From positions 1 to 52,018 of IMG/VR virus record IMGVR_UViG_3300025051_000004: a stretch of 52,018 nucleotides of DNA; one strand, written 5' to 3'. Of this stretch, positions 22,796-29,671 are shown piece by piece (position 1 is the first letter of the stretch; the number at the start of each line of letters is the position of its first letter). The notes below the pieces were generated by a model. It worked only from the letters and a program-made list of their open reading frames with translations, was not told the origin of the DNA and did no database searches. A program made the position numbers and the translations under genes. The stretch is from a virus.

Positions 22796-23527
22796 TTATC
22801 TATTTGTTACCTCATAGTTTAAGACTAAGCATGGTTTGCCATCTTTTGTTAATTGACTGGTAAAATGTATATCCAAGAGCCCATGGTCAATATTAAAACC
22901 TAAACTATTGCCAAGTTCAATCCCATCTAGTCCTAATTCATAATAAAACTCGTTTAAAGAAATAAACATCTCACTAATTAATGATCTATTTAATTCATTA
23001 ATTTTTTGTCGGATGGTTTCAATATCTGATTTGAAATATCGTCCTGAGAGAGAATCAAAACATAAAACGTCTCCATTTCCAGTCATTATAATTTCAGTTT
23101 GTGCTGTGTTGCGAACATGATCGGCATCTATGGCATCTCTAACTTTACGCTCCTTATTATCACCAATCGTCTCAACAACTTTTTCTTTATACTCTTTAAA
23201 CGCTGTTTGAGCTATTGAGTATAAACCGGCTAACGCAGCATTTCGGCTAGCATGAACATGGTTAAGACCCATAATAAAACCTATTGTTGATACACCACTA
23301 AGAGCTGGCGGAATATAATACTTCCACACAAGCTTAAACTTGTCTTTAGGTGCTTTTAGATCTTTGTGCCTTTGAAGTAGTTGATCGGCTTGTAAAACAG
23401 CCTTTCCTGTCATTAAGGCTGTTGTTATGGTACCCGTTATTGCAGCAACAGTTAAAATCTGGGTACTATTCTCATTTAGTACAATCTCAACGCCTTTAAT
23501 AAATTTCGGAATTGTAAATTTAGCCAT
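22796..23527 (-). CDS. DUF6353-like membrane protein (copy 2)
   Basis: The 243-aa protein repeats the layout of the gene at 14479-15444: hydrophobic segments (ILTVAAITGTITTALMTGKAVL near 24-45; YYIPPALSGVSTIGFIMGL near 70-88), then HASRNAALAGLYSIAQTAFKEYKEKVVETIGDNKE, the same motif order as KRNVALAGAYKMAQEAFGAYRKRVADELGEEQE in copy 1. The C-terminal domain also aligns in outline (FISLNEFYYELG against LFLNDIYDELG). Function is unknown. Its start overlaps the end of a 33-aa leader frame. Confidence 0.65.
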   Translation of the reverse strand: MAKFTIPKFIKGVEIVLNENSTQILTVAAITGTITTALMTGKAVLQADQLLQRHKDLKAPKDKFKLVWKYYIPPALSGVSTIGFIMGLNHVHASRNAALAGLYSIAQTAFKEYKEKVVETIGDNKERKVRDAIDADHVRNTAQTEIIMTGNGDVLCFDSLSGRYFKSDIETIRQKINELNRSLISEMFISLNEFYYELGLDGIELGNSLGFNIDHGLLDIHFTSQLTKDGKPCLVLNYEVTNR

Positions 23528-23621
23528 TATGCCACCTACGATAATTTGTTTTTCCAGAAAATTCCCTCGGGGTAATTCTTAAGGAAAAATTGTTTAAGCT
23601 TTTTGGTGAATACTCTTTCAT
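23520..23621 (-). CDS. Short leader peptide frame (33 aa)
   Basis: A small frame starts at the ATG at 23621 with AAAGGAG six bases upstream and ends at TAA (23520-23522), overlapping the DUF6353-like start at 23527. It reads MKEYSPKSLNNFSLRITPRE and then FSGKTNYRRWHNG. GGTGG inside the frame can serve as the ribosome binding site of the next gene, so translational coupling is likely. Whether the peptide has a function is unknown. Confidence 0.45.
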   Translation of the reverse strand: MKEYSPKSLNNFSLRITPREFSGKTNYRRWHNG

Positions 23622-23689
23622 GAAATTCTCCTTTCACTTCCATTTTGAAGTTTTTAAAAGTTAAAAATTTTATGTTGTATGGAAACCGC

Positions 23690-23727
23690 GCGAAAAGATT
23701 AAAGCCTATGTTTGGCTTTTAATCTTT
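23690..23727 (-). terminator. Rho-independent terminator-like hairpin
   Basis: On the minus strand AAGATTAAAAGCC and GGCTTTAATCTT form a long stem (one bulge) with a seven-base loop, then TTTCGCG. It follows the 67-aa membrane protein gene and ends that cassette. Confidence 0.65.
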
Positions 23728-23747
23728 GATCCAATATTATCTTAATC

Positions 23748-23951
23748 CTATTGAGCATTAAGAATGTCGACTACAATTTGCATGGCTTTTAATTCAACAG
23801 CCACTCCAGCAATCATAGACAATCCATCAACAAGTAGTGCCTCTTTACAATTCGAGGGTTTAACAACTTTCTTGAGTATCGTCTGCGTTGCGTAAGCGGT
23901 TGCGCAATAAGCACCAACACCAACAGTAGCAAGAACAACAAATTTTAACAT
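23748..23951 (-). CDS. Small membrane protein (67 aa)
   Basis: Two hydrophobic stretches (MLKFVVLATVGVGAYCATAYA and ALLVDGLSMIAGVAVELKAMQIVVDIL) flank a short polar loop (KKVVKPSNCKE). It resembles the 66- and 106-aa proteins in layout. It has its own promoter-like element (23983-24006), AAAAGGAG site and terminator, a monocistronic cassette. Function unknown. Confidence 0.6.
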   Translation of the reverse strand: MLKFVVLATVGVGAYCATAYATQTILKKVVKPSNCKEALLVDGLSMIAGVAVELKAMQIVVDILNAQ

Positions 23952-23982
23952 TTCAATCTCCTTTTAATAATTTTATGGTTTC

Positions 23983-24006
23983 ATTATACCCGTTGTAATT
24001 CTTGCG
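23983..24006 (-). promoter_or_regulatory. Promoter-like CGCAA-N13-TATAAT element with weak -35
   Basis: The minus strand reads TTGTCT-CGCAA, 13 nt, TATAATGAAACC. TTGTCT lies 18 nt before TATAAT and can act as a -35 box here, the best of the series. The leader down to the ATG (TATAATGAAACCATAAAATT, then ATTAAAAGGAGATTGAAATG) is almost identical to the one at 24.2 kb. Confidence 0.65.
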
Positions 24007-24007
24007 A

Positions 24008-24040
24008 GACAAAGAAAAGATGACATGTTTTATATCATCT
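24008..24040 (-). terminator. Rho-independent terminator-like hairpin
   Basis: On the minus strand AGATGA and TCATCT pair with two more pairs inside, followed by TTTTCTTTG. It follows the 53-aa gene. The T-tract overlaps the upstream block of the next promoter-like element, so two cassettes are packed closely. Confidence 0.55.
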
Positions 24041-24054
24041 CTCTTATAACCATT

Positions 24055-24216
24055 CTATTTTCTCCATCCGATTTCTTCTTCTTCAATTTTAACAATAACT
24101 ATATCTGGGTTAATTTGCTTTGCTCTTGGTATCCATTCCTCAATTTCTTCTTTTGATTTAAAATACCTAAGATCATCACATCCAGAATATCTATAGTAAA
24201 CTGCTAACATTTTCAT
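24055..24216 (-). CDS. Small acidic protein (53 aa)
   Basis: A short frame starts at the ATG at 24216, with AAAAGGAGATTGAA upstream, and ends at TAG (24055-24057). It reads MKMLAVYYRYSGCDDLRYFK, then SKEEIEEWIPRAKQINPDIV, and ends in IEEEEIGWRK. It resembles small alpha/beta proteins of phage accessory regions. It has its own promoter-like element and terminator, strong support for expression despite its small size. Function unknown. Confidence 0.6.
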   Translation of the reverse strand: MKMLAVYYRYSGCDDLRYFKSKEEIEEWIPRAKQINPDIVIVKIEEEEIGWRK

Positions 24217-24247
24217 TTCAATCTCCTTTTAATAATTTTATGGTTTC

Positions 24248-24271
24248 ATTATAGCCACTGCGATTATTGCG
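24248..24271 (-). promoter_or_regulatory. Promoter-like CGCAA-N13-TATAAT element
   Basis: The minus strand reads TCGCAATAATCGCAGTGGC then TATAATGAAACC, with TTGTCC about 19 nt before TATAAT. The leader is nearly identical to the one of the 67-aa gene, so the two cassettes share an upstream unit copied within the genome. Confidence 0.65.
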
Positions 24272-24282
24272 AGGACAAAGAA

Positions 24283-24311
24283 AGGGTCTAAGCTTTTAAG
24301 CCTAGACCCTT
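24283..24311 (-). terminator. Rho-independent terminator
   Basis: On the minus strand AAGGGTCTAGGCTT and AGCTTAGACCCTT pair with a short A-rich loop, followed by TCTTTGTCC. It lies just after the 55-aa gene and directly ahead of the next promoter-like element. Confidence 0.65.
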
Positions 24312-24319
24312 GTTCTACT

Positions 24320-24487
24320 TTAACAAACCTTACATCCTTTAATTGGTTTATTAATACTTACATCTTGAAGTAACTGACTTTCTCGTTTAAGTTTGTCATC
24401 ACGATAATCAAGTTCATTTTCATATGATCTTGTGTATCTGATTACACTCTTATACTTCTTATCTGTTCTATCAAATTTTCGTGACAT
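24320..24487 (-). CDS. Small basic protein with C-terminal cysteine pair (55 aa)
   Basis: A short frame starts at the ATG at 24487 with AAAGGAG upstream and ends at TAA (24320-24322). It begins MSRKFDRTDKKYKSVIRYTR and ends PIKGCKVC. The basic N-terminus suggests nucleic-acid or membrane-surface contact. It has its own promoter-like element and terminator, so it is expressed as a monocistronic unit. An overlapping 61-aa frame here has no site and is not supported. Confidence 0.6.
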   Translation of the reverse strand: MSRKFDRTDKKYKSVIRYTRSYENELDYRDDKLKRESQLLQDVSINKPIKGCKVC

Positions 24488-24520
24488 AATAAATCTCCTT
24501 TACAATAATGGTATGGTTTC

Positions 24521-24544
24521 ATTATAACCTTTGCAATTATTGCG
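24521..24544 (-). promoter_or_regulatory. Promoter-like CGCAA-N13-TATAAT element
   Basis: The minus strand reads CTCGCAATAATTGCAAAGGT then TATAATGAAACC, right after the end of the last tail gene (stop at 24549). It starts the first small-protein cassette after the structural operon. Confidence 0.65.
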
Positions 24545-24548
24545 AGAG

Positions 24549-25250
24549 CTACATTGTTACTCCTTGTGGGAGTAGTATTTTTGGTTTCTTTTCTTGCTGT
24601 TCTTTCCACCATTTCTTGAACCACCAAATTGTTTGAGAGCCTCCGGCACTGACTTCCTTATCAAGTTCAACATTATATGAAAGATAATATTGATCAGCCG
24701 TAAAAGCTGTATAAGCCATACTAACAGCAGAAGTGCCTACATTATTTTGATAACTTGTTCCACCACCATGCCACCAATCGCTACCAGAGCCTATAGCTCC
24801 ACTATCGCTCAGTTCGGTGAATCCAGTGGGTGGAACATAAAAGGTGGTACTAGTATTAGCGGAACTTTTAGTACAATAAACAAATTGACCTAAAGCATCT
24901 CCCCTTTGTGGAGTTACTGATATTGGTGTTTTTACTGTTGCCGTTACAATTTGTCTATATCCTTTTGAGAAACTGAAAAGGATAGCATGTATAGAGTATG
25001 TACTAACACTACAAACAATAGTTTTTGTTCCGGCAGTAACTTTTAAACCAAACAGCCATGTACCACTAACCGCATCGCCGAGATGGGAAAGTTCACTCAT
25101 GGAAACACCACCAACAGTTATTGTACCTTGCCTTTGTTTTTGTATTAATAGATATCCATTATAGGGGATTGAATAATTACCGTTTATAACTTGATATCCA
25201 TTCGTATCTTGTACTAGACCGCTTATAGGATAACCAACAATATCTGCCAT
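24549..25250 (-). CDS. Tail-associated beta-rich protein (233 aa)
   Basis: The protein is glycine-, serine- and threonine-rich with a beta-sandwich look (ITVGGVSMSELSHLGDAVSG, KTIVCSVSTYSIHAILFSFS, TSTTFYVPPTGFTELSDSG). It ends in a tryptophan-rich helix (SQTIWWFKKWWKEQQEKKPK), an unusual, possibly membrane- or partner-binding end. It is the last gene of the tail/fibre module, so a distal tail or receptor-binding accessory role is likely. No family is recognised. Confidence 0.55.
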   Translation of the reverse strand: MADIVGYPISGLVQDTNGYQVINGNYSIPYNGYLLIQKQRQGTITVGGVSMSELSHLGDAVSGTWLFGLKVTAGTKTIVCSVSTYSIHAILFSFSKGYRQIVTATVKTPISVTPQRGDALGQFVYCTKSSANTSTTFYVPPTGFTELSDSGAIGSGSDWWHGGGTSYQNNVGTSAVSMAYTAFTADQYYLSYNVELDKEVSAGGSQTIWWFKKWWKEQQEKKPKILLPQGVTM

Positions 25251-25264
25251 ACTAATCCTTTCTT

Positions 25265-25528
25265 CTAAACTAGAAAGGCCGCTGTTAAAGCACTATCAGC
25301 ATCAGTTTTTAAACCCAATAAAGTTGGAATATAAGTTGCAGGTAAAACAAACCAGTTCGGATTACTTTCTCCACCTTCTGGCATTGTTACCCAAAATGTT
25401 GCTTCTCCAGTTTGCCAAACCTTGCCATTATTGTCCACAAGATCATATAAAACGGTTACCGAATTACTCTCATAGTTTACAACAATTCGTCTAATTACTA
25501 AATCAACCAATTCAATTATTTTTGTCAT
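25265..25528 (-). CDS. Small tail-module protein (87 aa)
   Basis: A beta-rich protein (LVIRRIVVNYESNSVTVLYDLVDNNG, then WQTGEATFWVTMPEGG) between two tail/fibre genes. It overlaps the start of its neighbour by ATGA (25525-25528), so it is co-translated with the upper baseplate/fibre protein. It could be a fibre chaperone or small fibre accessory. Not recognised by sequence. Confidence 0.55.
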   Translation of the reverse strand: MTKIIELVDLVIRRIVVNYESNSVTVLYDLVDNNGKVWQTGEATFWVTMPEGGESNPNWFVLPATYIPTLLGLKTDADSALTAAFLV

Positions 25529-26880
25529 GAGAATCTCATTCCTTTCAATGATACAGCAACCTTCTTAACACTTGTTGGTGCCGTAGCAATTCTGAGTCTT
25601 ATTATTGAACCTTCTGCTAAATATTGGGCCGAGAAGGTTCCAGTTGCTTTTACGGCCGAGGTCATGGTTAAAGTGCCTAATGTCGTCCAAGTTCCACCTG
25701 AAAAATTAGCATATGAAATAATTTCTAAGATAACAGAGATACTTCCAGATGTTAAATCCATAGATGTTATGGTCCATGTTAATAATTCGGCTCCATAAGG
25801 ACATTCGGCTGTAACTTTGGTTCCAGTTGTAATAACCTCAGCTCCATTGTCAATAACTAAAGTCACACCCATTTTTCCATTTATAACGTGTTTTAAACCG
25901 TTTTCATCAACAGCTATAAATTTGTTTCCTTCGTTAATCAGTTTCATACGATTTGCGGTTGCCGATGGTGCAATAACTTGTTCTGCCAATTCAATGACGC
26001 CATTATCAACAGCGCCACTCGAAGCTCCAACAATAAGACCGCTACCAGCATGAAGATCGCCGCTTGCATTAATATCAACTCCAGAAATATTACCAGCGGC
26101 TGTAACGGCGCCATTTGAAGCAACCGTTCCACCAGTTACAACCCCCGTTGCTGCTGTGATATTACCATCGGCGATCAAATTTAAATCCGTGTCAATATTG
26201 CCATCAGCATGAATTGCACCGGCAATATCCAATGGTGGTCCGAGAACTAATTCTAGAGCATCAATCTGAGCTTGAAGGTTGGTTACCTGATTTGAATCTA
26301 ATTCGTTCTGTAAATTGGTAAACCATGTATCAAATTCGCTTTCCCATTGCGCAATAAGACTATCAATACTCATTGTATCAAGAATACCAGTTACAAATGG
26401 ACATGAAGCCATACCAACTTTATTAGTAATCATACCCGCCGTTATTGTTGTAGTATTTGCCGCAACATAAATAAGAGCTAATGGATATTGATTAACTGTT
26501 TCAGTATTTGTTAGTGTTGGTTCAGCTGGTGAGGAGCCAGGTGTACCACTTACAATTTTAATTGAATTAGCGCGAACTTCTTCCAACTTATTTGTTTCGA
26601 GAACTATCGCATCAATTCTATGTAAAGAAACACCAGCAGCTGGAACAACCAAGGGATAATCTGCATCATTATTTGTCCAGGTTCCATCAAACCATGCTCT
26701 TCCTGATCCAACAATAATATTCATTCCACCGAGAGTTGAATTTGGGATTACCATTAGTTGGTCACCAATGCCCATAAACACACCATCATTTATTACGCCA
26801 TTTAGCATTGCACTAAAATGTTCGGCATTATACAGACGGTCCTGGTTTAATGAATTATAAAATCCATAAGTTAAAGCCAT
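25525..26880 (-). CDS. Upper baseplate / receptor-binding tail protein
   Basis: The N-terminal block (ALTYGFYNSLNQDRLYNAEHFS, then MLNGVINDGVFMGIGDQLMV and VGSGRAWFDGTWTNNDADYPL) matches the conserved tail-attachment domain of Firmicutes phage baseplate proteins. A coiled-coil-like stretch (about 180-212) links it to an alanine/glycine-rich middle with repeated GNI/GAV beta units (about 222-300) and a C-terminal beta domain. The protein would hang from the tail tip and contact the cell. 451 aa is normal for the family. Confidence 0.7.
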   Translation of the reverse strand: MALTYGFYNSLNQDRLYNAEHFSAMLNGVINDGVFMGIGDQLMVIPNSTLGGMNIIVGSGRAWFDGTWTNNDADYPLVVPAAGVSLHRIDAIVLETNKLEEVRANSIKIVSGTPGSSPAEPTLTNTETVNQYPLALIYVAANTTTITAGMITNKVGMASCPFVTGILDTMSIDSLIAQWESEFDTWFTNLQNELDSNQVTNLQAQIDALELVLGPPLDIAGAIHADGNIDTDLNLIADGNITAATGVVTGGTVASNGAVTAAGNISGVDINASGDLHAGSGLIVGASSGAVDNGVIELAEQVIAPSATANRMKLINEGNKFIAVDENGLKHVINGKMGVTLVIDNGAEVITTGTKVTAECPYGAELLTWTITSMDLTSGSISVILEIISYANFSGGTWTTLGTLTMTSAVKATGTFSAQYLAEGSIIRLRIATAPTSVKKVAVSLKGMRFS

Positions 26881-26936
26881 ATTATCTCCTTCTACTGTTC
26901 GTTATAATGACGAACGATATTTTTTTGTGAGGCAAT

Positions 26937-27668
26937 TTATTCATCCACCTCTAAGGTCCCCTTGATTAATCCACCAAGTAAACTAATTTTCCACTTTTTT
27001 GGTACGTTGTATATTGGTAAGTCTTGTTCTGGTGGTAACTCTTGTTCGGATGGTTGTGTTGGTTCAGTATCATCAACCGGGGGTTGTGGTAGTGAATCAT
27101 CAATTTTCCATTCTCGAGTTGTGTCAACTTTATATAGACCAAAATCGTACTCCCACCATGCTGGTAAACCATAATCACTCAAGGATACCGGTTTACTTAC
27201 ACCTGGCTGAAGCAATAACAATTCCCAATTATTTAACAACCTTAATGCTTCTGTTCGATTATTTTTTAAATAAGCATCCCAGGTAACAACATTTAAACGC
27301 AATAATGGTTTAAGATTCGTGGCGAAATAATCAGATATATATTGACCATATACTCTTATATGATCCAAATTAAACTGATACTCTCCCTTTGCTTCCCAGA
27401 TATCAACTATTAATGGATTGCCATTATTCCAATTGGCATACCCTAAATCATCTAACAACCACTTAAAAGCACTTGCATTATCATATTCAGTATTACTTAC
27501 CGATAAAGCTGGTTGGTGAATAATACCTCTTTTATCATGCTGAATGTTTGCCCACTTTGATAAAAACAATGGTTCTCGCTCGGTCCCGATCATTCCAACC
27601 ATATAAACAAAATCATAATTCGAAGGAATGAGGTTTGGATAATCATTTATTACGTAACCTTTTTTCAT
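26937..27668 (-). CDS. Tail-module protein, possible GH25-like glycoside hydrolase
   Basis: The 243-aa protein has a mixed alpha/beta N-terminal domain (1-180) that includes NPLIVDIWEAKGE (84-96), resembling the strand-plus-acidic-pair of GH25 barrels, and GLPAWWEYDFG (167-177), like the late GH25 aromatic motif. A proline/glutamate-rich linker (193-217) leads to a small C-terminal domain. It lies between the gp37-like baseplate gene and the receptor-binding gene, where wall-degrading tail proteins are often found. The classic N-terminal GIDVS motif is missing, so the assignment is weak. Confidence 0.4.
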   Translation of the reverse strand: MKKGYVINDYPNLIPSNYDFVYMVGMIGTEREPLFLSKWANIQHDKRGIIHQPALSVSNTEYDNASAFKWLLDDLGYANWNNGNPLIVDIWEAKGEYQFNLDHIRVYGQYISDYFATNLKPLLRLNVVTWDAYLKNNRTEALRLLNNWELLLLQPGVSKPVSLSDYGLPAWWEYDFGLYKVDTTREWKIDDSLPQPPVDDTEPTQPSEQELPPEQDLPIYNVPKKWKISLLGGLIKGTLEVDE

Positions 27669-27677
27669 TTTATTCTC

Positions 27678-28757
27678 CTATTCAATAACAAACGTAGGAT
27701 ATATTTTTGTGCCCTGTTCATTCGTTGATCGTATAATTTCCGTAATTCGAGCACTATACTCAGTTCCTCGGCCATCTTCTAGTTGAACAATATCACCTAA
27801 AAAGAAGTCGCGTCCATAAATATATTGAGAATCTGTATCAATATCTGCTTCTAATGTATTAAGTGCTGTAAGTTTGTCTAATTCTTCATAACCCTTACCT
27901 TCCAAATATGCTAAATACTCGCCAGATGGAATCGGTGTTCCCGTCTCATCATCTAAGGGTATATCACTACCATCAATATAGACTTCTTTCCTATCTAAAT
28001 CAGTATCCGTTCCAACAACAGCAACTGGAACTGTAAATTCATCTCCAGCACCATATACGTAGCCAACAGACTTATGATTTGTGTAATCTTCTATTGAATT
28101 AGCCGATACGAGATTCTCAAATTCTCGCGAAAATATAACAAAAGGATAATCCTGTTGTGTATAATCTCGCCGAGTTCCATGATAAAAAGAGAATATAAAT
28201 TTAATAGACGGAATAGTTATTAACTCTTCATTTAACTCTATCTTAAACCCATACCCTCTTGGTCTGCAAAGATCAACAAGTACATCATAAACAGTTTCAT
28301 TTTTTTCAACTACTTTATAAATTGGATTCATTGACCACGAAGATGTTCCTTCTGCAAGAGTAAATCCATTTATTGTTCGATTGGTATCAATCGGGCTAAT
28401 TATATTATCATAAAACATACTATCGACAAGAGGACTAAAAAACCCAATTGTTGGCGGAAAACCCAGGGCAAGTCTCCTTAATAATATTGACTCAAGAGAT
28501 CGTCCTTTTACGGTTAAAATATATCCAAGATCTTTATCAAATTCCACATCGCGATTCTCTACAATCATTGCTTTTTTTGAATCATTCAATTTTACAAATC
28601 GATTCGGACTCATTAAAGAATGGAGAGTCGCATTATATGGTGCATAAAATTCAAAGTCTCCAAATCCATTAAATCGCTCAATCCATAACAAAGAAGTAAA
28701 ACTATCAACTATTCCAACCTGTTTAAGGTTACTATCTATTACAGTTAGTTCTTCCAT
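27678..28757 (-). CDS. Baseplate protein, ReqiPepy6 gp37-like
   Basis: The 359-aa protein begins MEELTVIDSNLKQVGIVDSF, followed by LLWIERFNGFGDFEFYAP and VENRDVEFDKDLGYILTVKGRSLESIL, the pattern of siphovirus gp37-like tail proteins related to the gp27/Tal hub. It follows Dit in gene order (gap 2 nt), the usual arrangement, and would form the tail-tip hub. The C-terminal part (DYTNHKSVGYVYGAGDEFTV) fits the same family. Confidence 0.8.
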   Translation of the reverse strand: MEELTVIDSNLKQVGIVDSFTSLLWIERFNGFGDFEFYAPYNATLHSLMSPNRFVKLNDSKKAMIVENRDVEFDKDLGYILTVKGRSLESILLRRLALGFPPTIGFFSPLVDSMFYDNIISPIDTNRTINGFTLAEGTSSWSMNPIYKVVEKNETVYDVLVDLCRPRGYGFKIELNEELITIPSIKFIFSFYHGTRRDYTQQDYPFVIFSREFENLVSANSIEDYTNHKSVGYVYGAGDEFTVPVAVVGTDTDLDRKEVYIDGSDIPLDDETGTPIPSGEYLAYLEGKGYEELDKLTALNTLEADIDTDSQYIYGRDFFLGDIVQLEDGRGTEYSARITEIIRSTNEQGTKIYPTFVIE

Positions 28758-28759
28758 AG

Positions 28760-29671
28760 TTATAATCCTTCGTAAAGGGTTGGATTTTCAATTCTTACTT
28801 GCAGATTGTTTTCACCAGAAGAAGCAGAATATCCAATAAGATTATCACCAGTTCGTAAGATTAACCATTTCGAATCAATAGCCCTCATATTAAGCATATT
28901 ATAATACACACCATTTCTTAGAAACTTGACATATTTATCTCCTCGAATAGAAGAAACGATTAGTTCATCTCCAAGTGTTAAACCTTGAGGATCCCAATCA
29001 ACTGTATATAATAAATCGGTAATAAGAGAAAAGGTTTCTCCAGTCAATTCATTAAATAGAACAATATTTTCCGCTGAACCTAAAGCATGAATATGAATAA
29101 CCATTCCTGTATCGGCTTCGCCATAATATGGAACGTTAATTATTGTATTGTTTAAAATTTGAGAAATTTCTATTAAATTTAGAGATAGAGATTCATTTGA
29201 AAATGGAAATTCAAAGAGAGGATCTATACCACTTAATGAGGTATAGGTTAATGCCGATGAATAAAAATATGGATCTGGACATACAATCGAAATCTGAGTT
29301 GCAACCCGTGGACTAAAAATGTTTACTGCATTTGATTCAACATATCCATATGTGGTTGCCTGTCTTGTTTCGGTTATAAACTCGAGTGATACTCGTTTTT
29401 TTATTGGAAAATATTTGTATGTTAATAAACGCGCCTCCTCTGGACTATATTTGTCTCCAAACACAAATGTAAATACAATATTTCGATTAGAAACCCGGGA
29501 AGTATTATAAACAGAACCGTCCTGTGCGGCTAATTCCGTTGTTACAACACTAGCCTTCGGGGGTTCTAATCCTGAAATATGTGCAAGGAGGAACCCGGAT
29601 TTCTCCGGGAACCTCAATTCTACTGTTAGGACTTCGCCTAAATGGTTAGTTATTTTAACTGAATTTATCAT
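28760..29671 (-). CDS. Distal tail protein (Dit)
   Basis: The 303-aa protein fits the siphovirus tail-component/Dit family: MINSVKITNHLGEVLTVEL, FPEKSGFLLAHISGLEPPKA, then GSVYNTSRVSNRNIVFTFVF and a galectin-like C-terminal half (IVCPDPYFYSS). Dit forms the hexameric ring between the tail tube and the hub. Position directly after the tape measure and before the gp37-like gene supports it. Confidence 0.8.
   Translation of the reverse strand: MINSVKITNHLGEVLTVELRFPEKSGFLLAHISGLEPPKASVVTTELAAQDGSVYNTSRVSNRNIVFTFVFGDKYSPEEARLLTYKYFPIKKRVSLEFITETRQATTYGYVESNAVNIFSPRVATQISIVCPDPYFYSSALTYTSLSGIDPLFEFPFSNESLSLNLIEISQILNNTIINVPYYGEADTGMVIHIHALGSAENIVLFNELTGETFSLITDLLYTVDWDPQGLTLGDELIVSSIRGDKYVKFLRNGVYYNMLNMRAIDSKWLILRTGDNLIGYSASSGENNLQVRIENPTLYEGL

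Noticed and set aside
24442-24627. 61-codon minus-strand frame overlapping a tail gene end and the 55-aa gene
   Set aside because: No ribosome binding site, wrong phase with both neighbours, and it crosses a promoter-like element.
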